NCBI GenBank assembly: GCA_033558025.1
Contig: JAUCEF010000005.1
Span: 3,286,001-3,350,000, forward strand
Direction of reading: 5' to 3'
Length of the DNA stretch: 64,000 nucleotides
Source of the DNA: Phytophthora sp. 'mugwort'
Lineage: Eukaryota > Oomycota > Peronosporomycetes > Peronosporales > Peronosporaceae
In this document: in pieces, positions 43,901 through 52,855 of the stretch
Numbering within the stretch: position 1 is the stretch's first letter
Layout: every line of letters starts with the position of its first letter
Position numbers and translations under genes: made by a program
Notes under the pieces: model-generated
What the model was told of the DNA's origin: nothing
Database searches by the model: none
What the model saw: the letters and a program-made list of their open reading frames with translations, nothing else

Positions 43901-44404
43901 TTCAAACCATGAACACAGTAAGAAATGAGAGGACTGAGGGCTTGCTGCAATTTGACAGAATCGGCAGTGGTCGTTGAAGCATCCAATGCCTCCATAAAGA
44001 CAAGAAGGGTCTGTCATCCCTCCAACGCCGACCGCAGCGTCGCCACTGGAGACGTGACAATCCCCCGCGGAGGTTGTCAGCGGTGCCATGGTAGAAAATG
44101 ATGCCCCAAACGACTCGCATGTCCCCAAATGTGCCGACTTCAAGGTGTCGATAAGTTTGCAGTATCGACAGTGGTCATTGTAGCAGCCAAGTCCACCAGA
44201 AGCGCAAGAGTCATCTGTGAATACCTGAATGCCGAACGCCTTGTCTCCATCAAAAATTGTACAGCTAGCTTCTCTAACCGATCCATTTCCGGAATCAATG
44301 TCGCTTGCCTGCGGCCGAGCTGTAGGAATGGCGCTTAAGATGAACACACAAGCTGCTGCAACTACCACAGAATAGCGCTGTCCTCCACCGGAAGAGTATA
44401 CCAT
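40931..44404 (-). CDS. Cell-surface protein with 11 six-Cys repeats, Thr/Pro-rich linkers and a C-terminal membrane anchor, 1157 aa
   Basis: Single exon. An N-terminal signal peptide (hydrophobic VVVAAACVFILSAIPTA near residues 14-31) is followed by eleven copies of a module spaced C-x(18-20)-C-x6-C-x4-C-x2-C-x13-C. Conserved features are GD(A/K)AVGI, a D before the second Cys, GG(L/V)GC and C-R-F-C. The eleventh copy is divergent. Repeats 4-7 are separated by Thr/Ser/Pro/Ala-rich mucin-like linkers with near-tandem APTSTPAPTTA units (about 42950-43090). Near the C-terminus lie a single transmembrane segment (IAAAACIGVVVVVGLTAFSF) and a basic ~45-residue cytoplasmic tail. It looks like a secreted-side, O-glycosylated, disulphide-rich type I membrane protein. 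I do not recognise the module; adhesion or cell-wall contact is inference. Confidence 0.88.
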   Translation of the reverse strand: MVYSSGGGQRYSVVVAAACVFILSAIPTARPQASDIDSGNGSVREASCTIFDGDKAFGIQVFTDDSCASGGLGCYNDHCRYCKLIDTLKSAHLGTCESFGASFSTMAPLTTSAGDCHVSSGDAAVGVGGMTDPSCLYGGIGCFNDHCRFCQIAASPQSSHFLLCSWFEDPSSSSGSPDGSAGDAGVIPSLRAENVTPTKSLALVRDATNSGQMDEALEATTASACTLTASDGDVAVGINITSDATCASGGVGCINSICRFCRAKDTTQAAHLNACLVVTKVCTTKVSGGDAAVGINIVTDASCAQGGLGCIDSVCRFCRTTSTTQSASYVDCASIGSSAPSTQTPVTTTPAPSTTAPLVVTKAPATTAPIPVKQTCSHTVSDGDAAVGIKIVTDTSCSSGGLGCIDQVCRFCRVITTSQSASFVDCATIVGASTTSVPATAAPTSTPAPTTAAPTSTPAPTTAAPTKIPAPTTATPVPTTTSPMTAPAPTATTAVPIAALCGITAAAGDIAAGISIVTDNTCASGGLGCIDTVCRFCRDTTSTQSAPYVDCAAITGITSTPTPTPTPTTTPASATTAATPSVVFVCSRTVSSGDKAVGLDVVSDIRCSEGGAGCLDGVCRFCKLFDTVQSQAYLDCSTIPSSDVGSDITFVPIPLVADPDTPARLLAADSSISSGSDDTTSDIDEFNTTDSSSGSFEATITSICTMTVSSGDAAVGINIVTDVSCSSGGTGCIDTVCRHCKNKDTAQSAHLYTCPSTATEATSTGTSISTDKVCMTTVSDGDASVGINIITDTNCVRGGLGCIDSVCRYCKTKSTDQSAHFGSCSDYSPTTTSLSTTTAPATIPPPATVVSIATTTAPTTAPVSIHSIPLNCYQTASSGDKSLGLDIVTDLRCGDGGVGCVDSICRFCKRFETLQSHSYTSCSDIPVSDNGADINFKTIVTDDTLAQESASDTLVALHESDEFTSAETEAVCSNVSLADGQAAGGIGVVLDTVHCPEGLAPGCIGGEGCRYCMRFPTNVSEYLEYCAIVNSTGVAYALSGLSLSIEDGSSRSSDAGSAGSLDAEGGDAVSVETRALNAKAPELLKSSAISWTIAAAACIGVVVVVGLTAFSFKRTIRSLAGRSARSSDKEKVSPNGGNRASVLITSNASDPGIISDV

Positions 44405-44621
44405 GGTAGCCTCAAATTTACCTGCCTCTGTTGTCCTCTCTTGCTCACTGTGGCTAAGGCAACGCGTTCAAGAATGGTGCCGATGCACGCAATGACTGGG
44501 ATGCAAAGGTATGGGATTGAGCTTTACCTTCGGTCGGTTTCAAGCATGAGAGAGGAAGCTACTGAGCTTTGATTTGTGCTGGTGCAAATGCCGTTGAGGA
44601 ACAAGCCATGAGCATTTCTCT

Positions 44622-44909
44622 ATGCGAAGACGCACAGCTATCGACTCTACTGCTGAATTGCATCGTTTCGCGGGCATCCTGCTTTTGGCTGTAGCAATCT
44701 ATTTTTTGTGTGAAACGAATGATCTTGCGATCAAGCAACGAGAGGGAGCCGCAGCAGATGTCACATTGCTCCTACGTCCCGTAGGGGGGACTGCTACACA
44801 AAGGCTGCTTAGCTCACCGCCACTTTTGCGATCGGTAATCGGAACCTCGAGCCGGAAGGTGGCCATCATTGGACTAGAGCAACTTAAAACTCAGCGCAAC
44901 CATGCGTAA
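44622..44909 (+). CDS. Candidate small secreted protein with an RXLR-like RLLS, 95 aa, uncertain
   Basis: Starts MRRRTAIDSTAELHRFAG, then a hydrophobic stretch ILLLAVAIYFLC that could be a signal peptide core, though it is preceded by an unusually long n-region. Residues ~58-66 read ATQRLLSSP, one residue away from an RXLR motif (RLLS instead of RLLR) at the normal distance from the start. No dEER motif follows, and the frame stops after 95 residues at a GTAAGT (44906) that could be a splice donor. It may be a decayed host-translocated effector gene, an exon of an unknown gene, or chance. I cannot choose. Confidence 0.28.
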   Translation: MRRRTAIDSTAELHRFAGILLLAVAIYFLCETNDLAIKQREGAAADVTLLLRPVGGTATQRLLSSPPLLRSVIGTSSRKVAIIGLEQLKTQRNHA

Positions 44910-45770
44910 GTGACACTTTAATGGCAGGATCATCTTGCGTTATCGAGAGCTGACACGATGCCTCGTTGCGCATGTCCTCGCAAACAATGGGTACAGAACG
45001 CAGACTACACGTTCGATGACGTAGAACACAAAACCAAACGACAAGCAAAACCACTGCACTGGTAGCCACGCATTCCATCCTAACTGAAAGCGTGTATGCA
45101 TGATGAGCGGACCAGACACACCCAAGAAGATGCGCTTGTTAGCCGTTGTGGGTTTGTTTGCTGAGCAGCGTTTACGCAGCCGCTCCAGAGGAAGGGGGGG
45201 GGGGCGGTAAATCGCAGAAGCTTGAATCTCGTTCAAGATGTACCGCAGAATCTGCGCGGCAAACGTGATGGACTGTTGAATTACGACGAATCTTGTCGCC
45301 TGAAATGACCACAAGATTTTGAGCATTACTCATTCATTGTTCAGTGCTCAAAGTACACAATCAGCTGTAACTATTTGTTTTGATCAAACTATGGTAGGAT
45401 GGTATCATTAGTTTTAGTCATCCGCTTGGACAGAGATCCCTAGCGCTATTGTCGCTTTGAACCACGAAGCTGTCGGGCGTCTGACGGTCACCGTCTTGAG
45501 TCGTCATCGCAAAATGCCAGAAGACTACTTTTAAGTCGTTAATCGGGCTCACGCTCATATCTTGTACGAGATTCATACGAATAAACCGATGCCTCATGAT
45601 CCACGATTTGTGAGTGCTGCGAGAACGTGGAAGAACCACAAAGGTGCCAACAGCAATGATAAAACACACTCGAAGCAAGTGTTCCCACAATTGACGACAC
45701 CTAGTAAAGAATACCCGTACGCTCTACGACTTACCCCAACGCATTAAAAACTGACACTTGCAAGTCTGTC
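44880..45770 (-). other. Possible exons of an unrecognised membrane protein (minus strand)
   Basis: Two open stretches contain hydrophobic runs. One is 45690-45418 (WEHLLRVCFIIAVGTFVVLP), preceded by a plausible GTAAGT...TTTACTAG intron near 45700-45740. The other is 45309-44940 (WLPVQWFCLSFGFVFYVIER), preceded by an acceptor CATTTCAG. I could not join them in frame with convincing splice sites, so this is only a hint of a gene overlapping the 3' side of the small (+) ORF. Confidence 0.22.
45194..45204. repeat. G11 homopolymer
   Basis: Eleven consecutive G. Together with C14 at 46563-46576 it is the longest mononucleotide run seen; likely polymorphic and error-prone in assembly. Confidence 0.85.
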
Positions 45771-47186
45771 CCTGCCAACAGGAGTCGAGTCCGCTAGGCA
45801 GCACTCCAGTAGAATCGGTAGACGCCGTGAATGCGGCTGACGTTTATGGCAGATATGCTGGCGCTAGCATTTTTTATTTCGTCATGAGTGCGCAGCACTC
45901 TACTGAAAAGCTTTCAGGCGAAAGGATATTGAATTTGGGCAGGCAAGAAGAACCTCATTCAAGATGTCCTGTGTTTGGTGCAATTAAACCCTATGGCTTG
46001 CGTTACCTTTGTCGGACATCGAATTTTCGACGCTGTCTATGTAATTGCGACTTTTTAAGCTGCCGCGGAGTCGAGCAGTTAAGTACATGGATCGCCTGGT
46101 ATCCTGGCGACTGGTATATCCAGCGAAGCACATAGTTGTGCTCGCTGAAGGGAATGTACGAATATTGCCACGATCATCGATTCCATGGGAGAATGCAGTT
46201 TCACTCATTTATTGGAAGCTATTTGTCAGGTAAATTAAAACATCGTTTGGCTAGAGCTGAGCACACATCGTTGATATGTTCAAGCCATTTCACATGACTT
46301 ACAAGTGAGCGCTGCATTTCACGGTTACAAACACGAACGCATCATTGAGCAAAGGAGCCACAACGTCGTTACTAAGTAACTTACTTACTACGGTACTAAG
46401 TACTACGTAACAGAACTTTTACGGTGACTGTGGGCCCCACAGTGTGAAGTGTAAAAAGCTATCTACAGGTAAACCTTCTGGGCTGGAGCTGTTTGGGCAG
46501 GGCTGCGAAAATGAAAAAAAGGCCCCGCAGCTACATGTATAGCACTTGATTCAGACAAAATACCCCCCCCCCCCCCTTCGCTGATGTCAATGCTTTCGGC
46601 ACATGGCGCGTGCAATGTCCGCTTGGAGGACGCCGTGTTCAGCGCTGTTTAGACTCGATGGATGATGACGCCGAGCCTGTCGTCGTTTTACCGACCATGG
46701 TCGAATCTCGGGGTGCTTTTCCGGTTGTGCAGTCGACATTTAGATTCACTATTGCGCTCACCGTAAACGAATCTCCGAATCTCGTGGCGACCGAATGCAC
46801 CTTTTGTTACATGTTTCACACCTTCGCCGAAATGACAATAATTATCAAATCCGGAGAGCTTATATATTAAGAAGCTGAAACAAAATGAATATGATGTGCC
46901 CATAGAAACTTGCACCTTGTTTTAGCATGAATATTCATATCACGACATGTTTTGTGCAACAGTAATTTGTAAAATTCGTGTGAGTCTAGCTTTTTTGAAT
47001 CTCGGAAATGGGCACGTTGAAGCAAGCAGCACAACTGAGTCCATTAGCTTTTTGGACTTATCAGAATCTCCACTCGTCTGAATCCCCCTGCGGCATGCCC
47101 AACACGGTTGCGCTCATCACTTCACAATCCCTCAGCTGCAGGACGGACCACGCTGTCGAACTCGTCAATTCAGTTCAAAGTTCGTC
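45771..47186. other. Intergenic, no supported gene
   Basis: About 1.4 kb with only short frames, a C14 run (46563-46576) and a TACGGTACTAAGTACTACGT-like partial palindrome near 46390. The SPX promoter must lie at its right end. Confidence 0.5.
46563..46576. repeat. C14 homopolymer
   Basis: Fourteen consecutive C in the intergenic region upstream of the SPX gene. Confidence 0.85.
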
Positions 47187-48218
47187 ATGAAATTCGGCAA
47201 GGGCCTGCTGCACGAAATCCTCCGAAGTAACCCCGAGTGGGCGCCCTTCTGGCTTAACTACAAAATCCTCAAGAAGCGCATCAAGGCTGTGACCCTCGCG
47301 GCGCATCACGCTGCCAGCCAGCGCGATATCTGTGCGTAGCTGTTGCGACCTGTGGTTGGCGTTAAATGCAGAATGACTAGACTCTTATCAGATTCTTGCG
47401 TCCGACAGCCGAGTCTGAGCTGGAAGTGGCCTTCTTCCGCGATCTACAGGACGAGCTCAAGAAGATATCGCTCTTCTACGCGGCCGAGGAGAAGCGCTGC
47501 TCTTTCCGCTATCAGCAGCTGCGCTCTGTGCTCAAGAACCTTAAGGTTTCTAGGAATTCTATAGGACAATTAGTTGAATACTGCAGACCATTCTCTGACC
47601 TTTGTGGTGATGTTGACCAGAAACGGGAAAAGATCGAAGCGTCCGAGGCGCAGCGACTCATGTTCGCCTTCGTGCACTTCTACCGGGAGTGCATCCGCCT
47701 CGAGAACTTCGCCGTAATGAACTACCAGGGATTTTCCAAGGTGAGACCAAGCCTTTATGCTTTTTACCGTCAACACCACGTCTTAGCTTTTTTATTTTTG
47801 TAATCAGATTCTCAAAAAGCACGACAAGATGACGGGGTACAATACCCGCTCCAAGTACATGCGCCGTAAGGTGAACCTCTCGTCGTTCTCGAGCTACCCG
47901 ACCCTGCTTCAGATTTTGTCCAGCACCGAGGACATGTTCCATGAGGTAGAACGCGACGTCCGAATGGCATCTGCCGTGTCCAACATGAAACTCAACATTG
48001 AGTCGCAGGTGACGACCAACCCGAGCAGCGCCCATGTGGTGGCTCCGGTGCATATCCCAGCTGGAGCAGTAACTTCGTCCACGCCTGTGCACATGTCGTC
48101 GGTCCCTCGGAAATTGCCCTCTCCCCATCTAACGCCATCCAACTCTTCGACAGGTGCTGCTTCGTTCCCGGCCTCAGTGTTGTGGACGTCGGATGATCAG
48201 GACACGGCTTACAAATAA
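47187..48218 (+). CDS. SPX-domain protein, 270 aa
   Basis: Exons 47187-47331, 47409-47545, 47621-47740 and 47808-48218; the introns are 77, 75 and 67 bp. It begins MKFGKGLLHEILRSNPEWAP, the canonical SPX start with the KFGK motif, followed by WLNYKILKKRIK. Later it has LQDELKKISLFY, FVHFYRECIRLENFAVMNYQ and the inositol-pyrophosphate-binding Lys cluster ILKKHDKM. SPX domains sense inositol pyrophosphates and so phosphate status. Here the domain is followed only by a Ser/Thr/Pro-rich tail, without EXS, MFS, RING or VTC catalytic parts. It is therefore a stand-alone sensor/adaptor type. The first donor (GTGCGT) and third exon donor fit the GTRNGT pattern; the second intron donor (GTTTCT) is weak. 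Role in phosphate signalling is inferred from the family. Confidence 0.87.
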
Positions 48219-48878
48219 TCCGAACAAAAGCTCCAGCGCTAGCCACATCAGCTCGTACTACGTCATATCAAATTTAATTTATCGATCTGGTGGGAACCCA
48301 CAGTGGCTACCAAGTATTAAGTAGTAGTACTACTAGTAGTACTATACATTGGTGCATGTAGTGCTCCGCTGTACCAGCTACAAGGTGTACGTGCCGTGGA
48401 TTACAGACAACGACTAAAAAAGCCGGCAACGAAAAACTCGGCAGTTTGCCTATCCATCTCCACAACTCCCATAGAAAAATCGAACATAAATTAGCCAATA
48501 GAATGCTGGAGCATCTAATTTAAATCAATTAAGCAACGAGATTTATGTAATTATCTAAGAAATCAGTCCTTTTGTTGTCCGACTGGACGTCATTTCATCC
48601 AATCCAATCCTGACTTTTGTCTGTGCCGAGTTTTCTGTCGGGTGCAGTAGCTGAGCTATACTATGTGGATGGGGTTCAGCGCTGTTTAGTCGTTGCAACA
48701 CAATTTAGAATGTCGAATTTACAATGTCAAGTTTCATCTTACAACAAATTCCCATCAATTATTTAGTTCAAGGATTTGGCTGATTAGTGGTAATAAGTAC
48801 AATAACACATTATCAATCTAATCCACGACGTCGATACAATGGCACAGCTACTCCGCGCGGCCGGTCCGTGCATATCCC
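48219..48878. other. Intergenic, no supported gene; short palindromic AGTAGTACT run
   Basis: 660 bp between two rightward genes. A TAGTAGTACTACTAGTAGTA-like segment near 48322-48345 is self-complementary. No coding frame is supported. The ankyrin gene promoter lies here. Confidence 0.5.
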
Positions 48879-50293
48879 ATGCTTGCGATTCTGTGCCTGT
48901 ACGAACTAACCCTTCAGCCTGTGCACTATACGCTAGCGAATGGCAACCTCGAGAAGGTGATCGAGCTGCGCAGCGACTGGGCCTTCCAGAACAAGAAAGG
49001 CGAGTCTGGTACGCCACTGTCGACGCTACTGACACAATAATTGTCCCCGTAGGAATAATTGTCGCTTTATTATTGTAATCTTGCTTGCAGTGCTGCATGT
49101 GGCGGTGGCTGAAGATCAGCTGGAGATCGTGCAGCACCTCGTAGCCAATGGGGCCATGCTGAACCTACAGGAGAAAAAACGCCGCTTCACGCCGCTGATG
49201 CTGGCGTTGGCCCAACAGCCGCCAAGCTTCGAGGAGATCTTCCAGGCGCTGCTCAAGGGCAAGCCGGACCTGAGTGTGCAGGACTCGTCGGGCCAAACGG
49301 TGCTGCATCTGGCGGCAGGTAAGAAATCCCAAAAGGATGAAGTCTTTGAAATATACTGACCTTTTGCATTGGCGCTGCAGAGTATGAGGAGGTGGAGTCA
49401 CTGAAGCTGCTGCTGAGAGCGAAGCCCAAGGTGGACGCTGTCGACAACAAGAACATGACAGCGCTTCATGTTGCGGTCGCAAAGGGGAACCTTGAGATCG
49501 TCCAGTTGCTGATTGAGACGGGTCGCGCCAACATTAACGCGGTAGATTCCAAGGGCAACACACCACTGTAAGGCTTAGGCTTTGGCTGGCTCCTGTTGCG
49601 GGAGTTATGATTATGACGCTAATACGATGTTGATACTTGCAGGCACTGGGCTTGTATTAAGAACGGCGACGACCAACTAGAGCTGATCAACTTCTTGACC
49701 TCCAAGGTTCGTGCTGCATCTCGACACCGTTGGTAAAAATTCTACCGGCGATGTAGATTCTTATATTTTTCTCGCGATTATGCTTGTGTAGGGTGCTAAA
49801 CCTCTCAAGAATTCTCACGGAAACACTCCGTTACATTCGGAGGCGATGCACTGTGACCCTACTACCAACTGGCCCACCACAGCCGCGGAAGCCCTGACTA
49901 CCGCGTTCACGGATTTGATCACCGAGGTTAACAACGATGGTTTGACTGCCCAGCAAACATTCGAGCAAGATATCGATGCGGAAGATCCAGTGGCGGAGTC
50001 GTCGGCCAAGTCGTCGAAGAAGGGCGGACGTCGTGGCAAGGGTGAGGTTGAGGAGCAGTACCAGGGCAACACAGCTGCGGCACGTGCCGGTACGTTTCAA
50101 GGTTTGTTGCCATTTCGTTGACTTCCGTCGGTCTAATTTGTGCATACGCGTTGATGAACTCTACACAGCCGCTATTGCTCACTCAAAGAAGGTTTCAAAG
50201 AGTACCAAGGAAGGCAGTGGCATGGCTCCGTACATCTGGATTGCCTTGATTTGTGCCATACTGGCCATCTTGAACGCAATGTTTTCGTCATAG
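48879..50293 (+). CDS. Ankyrin-repeat protein with C-terminal membrane anchor, ~343 aa, 6 exons
   Basis: Exons 48879-49008, 49091-49318, 49381-49567, 49643-49706, 49792-50089 and 50169-50293, all with consistent phase and introns of 62-85 bp. Six to seven ankyrin repeats fill residues ~15-230 (for example VLHVAVAEDQLEIVQHLVANG, TALHVAVAKGNLEIVQLLIE and TPLHWACIKNG). A charged linker (SSAKSSKKGGRRGKGEVEEQ) and a hydrophobic C-terminal stretch IWIALICAILAILNAMFSS at the very end follow, the layout of a tail-anchored protein facing the cytosol. The start is the least certain part: ATG 48879 is in frame but a different first exon is possible. It probably acts as a membrane-bound protein-interaction scaffold. 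It converges on the next gene, 130 bp away. Confidence 0.85.
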
Positions 50294-50423
50294 GTGTTAG
50301 CTTCATCATTATCGAGTTAACGAGTGGTCGTCTTCCAGCTAGGATCAGCTAAAAGAAATGGGTTTGAACTGTGGTGATCTAACTGTATTTAAATTTTAAA
50401 GCGCTTGGCACGTTCTGAAGATC

Positions 50424-52730
50424 TCAGTCACTATCAGACGAAGACGATAACTCTCCATTATTGTCACGGTGTTCCTTTTCTTCTTCTTCCTCCTCCTCTT
50501 CTTCACCGACATCAGCTTCGTCTTCAATAAACTGATTGCGGCGCCGAGGACGGCCAGATATTTCTACCTCTTCATCTGAATCCGTCTCACCCTCGTACGG
50601 GACCTCACCGTCTTCGCTGTCTTCCTCATCGTCTTCTTCTTCTTCAGATCCCTCTTCTCCACTGATATCACTATCCTCGTTAACAAGGAAGCCCTTCAGA
50701 TTGCCATTTTCATCAACGTCTTCCTGGTCCAAACGGCTCGGGAAGTCCAGTCGTCCAGCAAGATCAGGCAAGTCAAAAAGAATATCATCCTGGTTCCCGT
50801 CTAGATCGTCAAAAACACTCGACAGCAGAACCTGCTGAACCAAAGCAAGCTTACGTTCGAGTTGCCAATGCTCACACAGTTTCTTTAACAGGCAACCGAC
50901 ATCGTGAACGGTAGATAAGCTCTCCAAAAGCGGATGCAGCAGCTCCATGACTTCTGCATTCGACTCCATAAGTGCAACTCGACGCTCCAATGACGAGACA
51001 AATGAGGGGTCTCGCACACTCAAATGTCCGTTTTCCACAGCTGACGCCATTTTGTTCATTAACACTGTCGAGTTGCCTGAGCCAGCCTCAAAGACTTGCA
51101 TAAGCTGCTTTGCGGACAGGTTCACACCCAGTCCCTCCAGGAAGTCAACACTCACCAGCTCTGGACAAGTTTCACGCAGGAATCGCCCAGTTTTGCTCTC
51201 GTTGAAATCCCACTCGGCAGCAAAAAGTCGAGCGAGGCGACCAACCTCCACGAGTTCCCATCGCTCTCGAGCAGCCGAATCAATGAGACGAGAGAATAAA
51301 GACGAGTCGTTGACATCCTGGTGATCAAAATCAAATCCACCTTTAGCTTCGTTTTCCGACGAAGAAGACTCAGCAGTCAGCTGGACAACTTGAAGTGGCA
51401 CAGCCTTTTGTATGGGTTTCGTGGAAGTTGCAGGCTGACGCGACGTTTCTCGAGTAGGCAAAAACATGTCGTTCTTCTTCTTCGCATCCTTGACTAACGA
51501 AGCCGCGATCGGTGTCAAGAGCTTTGTAGGCATTGCAGGCTTCTTTTCCTCGTCGACGGCCACCTTTTTGGTCTGAACAGCAGTCTTAGTAGCCTTTTTG
51601 CCCTTCTTTTCTGGCGCAATTTTCGTCTTCTTGCACATGACTGCGTTTGCATCATTCACTGTACGTGATTCACTAGCATTTTCATTGTCTGCTTTGTCAG
51701 ATAGAAGCAGAGGTTTTCCTTGCCTGAATTGTGCACGTCCCTGCGTCTTGGGTGAGATGCTATTCATCTTCACCTTAGGAGACTTTTTCCGGTTTTTACC
51801 TGATTTTGGTGAAGCCGCAGAAGTTTTAACGAGTGTAGAGTCACTGTCGGTCTTCTTCGACGTCAACTCGATTCTAGTAACATTTTCACCAGCTGCAGAC
51901 GTAGAGTTCTTAGCTTCACCGGTGCTTGTCTCTTGATGTACAGACGCAAGCTTGCTGTCGTTTGCTTCAAGTGCTCGCATCTTTTTTTGCTTTTTCTTCA
52001 GATTTATCTTTTCTCTCTTCGATAGATGTTCAGTCGAGTCACCATCATCAACGTTGTTGTCCACATCACCTTTTACTGCATCATGCTTCTCCTCAACGGC
52101 ATTCAAGCTCTTCTTCGATTTCCTCTTCTTCAGTACAGGGACCGCCTTACCCGTCACGGTCTTGTGCTTCTTATGAGGCGGTTTGGCAGTCTTTTTCGTC
52201 TTGATCTCCTTCAGCGCCTGCTCCAACGGATCCATTCCGTCCTCCTCATCTCCTTCGTCCTTCTGCATCGAATGCCACTGCGGGGTCTGCACAATTGTCT
52301 TCTTTACCTCCACATTGTTCAGCTTCTTCACTTTCTTCACCTTCTTGGCCACCATCTTCTCCTTCAGATCGCTCTTGAGCGTCCCCCGAGCATTCACGAC
52401 CGCCGGGACTGTCACCACTTTCTTCTCCGTCACCTTCACCGACATCGCAGCAGGTGCAATTTTCTTCTTTTTCTCTTTTATCGGCTTCGTCTTGTTGAAT
52501 TTTACCACCGGCACGGGCTCCTCATCGTCTCCGCCCGCAGATTTCTTCGTGTGTTTCTTGTGCTTCGCCTTAAACATCACGCGGGGCGTCTCCGGGGCCA
52601 CGAAAGCCGTTTCTTCCTGCGGCAACTCGAACATTCGCGCGTGGAAGGCAGCCAGACGCTTACGGGCGTCGCCATCCTCGCCCTGTTCGGCCTGGAAGCT
52701 CTCGGAGCGTCGACGCTTCTTGGTCCCCAT
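50424..52730 (-). CDS. Lys-rich, acidic-tailed nuclear/nucleolar-type protein, 768 aa
   Basis: Single exon from ATG 52730 (MGTKKRRRSESFQ). The first ~430 residues are extremely Lys-rich with many nuclear-localisation-like clusters (KKKKIAP, KKVKKVKKLN, KKQKKMRA). Residues ~460-640 form a predicted helical domain (for example DSSLFSRLIDSAARERWELVE and VMELLHPLLESLSTVHDVGC). The C-terminal ~110 residues are strongly acidic (runs of Glu/Asp and a Ser-Asp end). This composition is typical of nucleolar ribosome-biogenesis factors, but I do not recognise the folded domain. It shares a 125-bp upstream region with the divergent TRM10-like gene, a pairing of two RNA-biogenesis-type genes that may be meaningful. 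Confidence 0.82.
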   Translation of the reverse strand: MGTKKRRRSESFQAEQGEDGDARKRLAAFHARMFELPQEETAFVAPETPRVMFKAKHKKHTKKSAGGDDEEPVPVVKFNKTKPIKEKKKKIAPAAMSVKVTEKKVVTVPAVVNARGTLKSDLKEKMVAKKVKKVKKLNNVEVKKTIVQTPQWHSMQKDEGDEEDGMDPLEQALKEIKTKKTAKPPHKKHKTVTGKAVPVLKKRKSKKSLNAVEEKHDAVKGDVDNNVDDGDSTEHLSKREKINLKKKQKKMRALEANDSKLASVHQETSTGEAKNSTSAAGENVTRIELTSKKTDSDSTLVKTSAASPKSGKNRKKSPKVKMNSISPKTQGRAQFRQGKPLLLSDKADNENASESRTVNDANAVMCKKTKIAPEKKGKKATKTAVQTKKVAVDEEKKPAMPTKLLTPIAASLVKDAKKKNDMFLPTRETSRQPATSTKPIQKAVPLQVVQLTAESSSSENEAKGGFDFDHQDVNDSSLFSRLIDSAARERWELVEVGRLARLFAAEWDFNESKTGRFLRETCPELVSVDFLEGLGVNLSAKQLMQVFEAGSGNSTVLMNKMASAVENGHLSVRDPSFVSSLERRVALMESNAEVMELLHPLLESLSTVHDVGCLLKKLCEHWQLERKLALVQQVLLSSVFDDLDGNQDDILFDLPDLAGRLDFPSRLDQEDVDENGNLKGFLVNEDSDISGEEGSEEEEDDEEDSEDGEVPYEGETDSDEEVEISGRPRRRNQFIEDEADVGEEEEEEEEEKEHRDNNGELSSSSDSD

Positions 52731-52855
52731 CGTCAAGTGAGCTCTTGTAGCTGCGACCGTTCCGGACCAGCAGCTTTTCCACCAATCAAAATGTGTCCAT
52801 ATATATATCCGCCAATGATCTGGCAGATTAGATTAACTTCCACAAAAAAAACAAG
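52731..52855. promoter_or_regulatory. 125-bp shared upstream region between nucleolar-type protein and TRM10-like genes
   Basis: Very short divergent gap with a TATATATAT run (52799-52807). Both genes must start transcription within or near it; co-regulation is inferred. Confidence 0.45.

Noticed and set aside
42171..43928. Several rightward frames of 100-200 codons inside the Cys-rich gene (Val/Ala-rich)
   Set aside because: Antisense shadows of the repetitive leftward gene; periodic because the gene is periodic.
45758..46135. 125-codon Cys-containing rightward ORF as a small secreted protein
   Set aside because: No signal peptide, no pattern of conserved Cys spacing, no splice context; looks random.
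46610..46870. 86-codon rightward ORF MQCPLGGRR...
   Set aside because: No recognisable motif and no splice or promoter context; likely chance.
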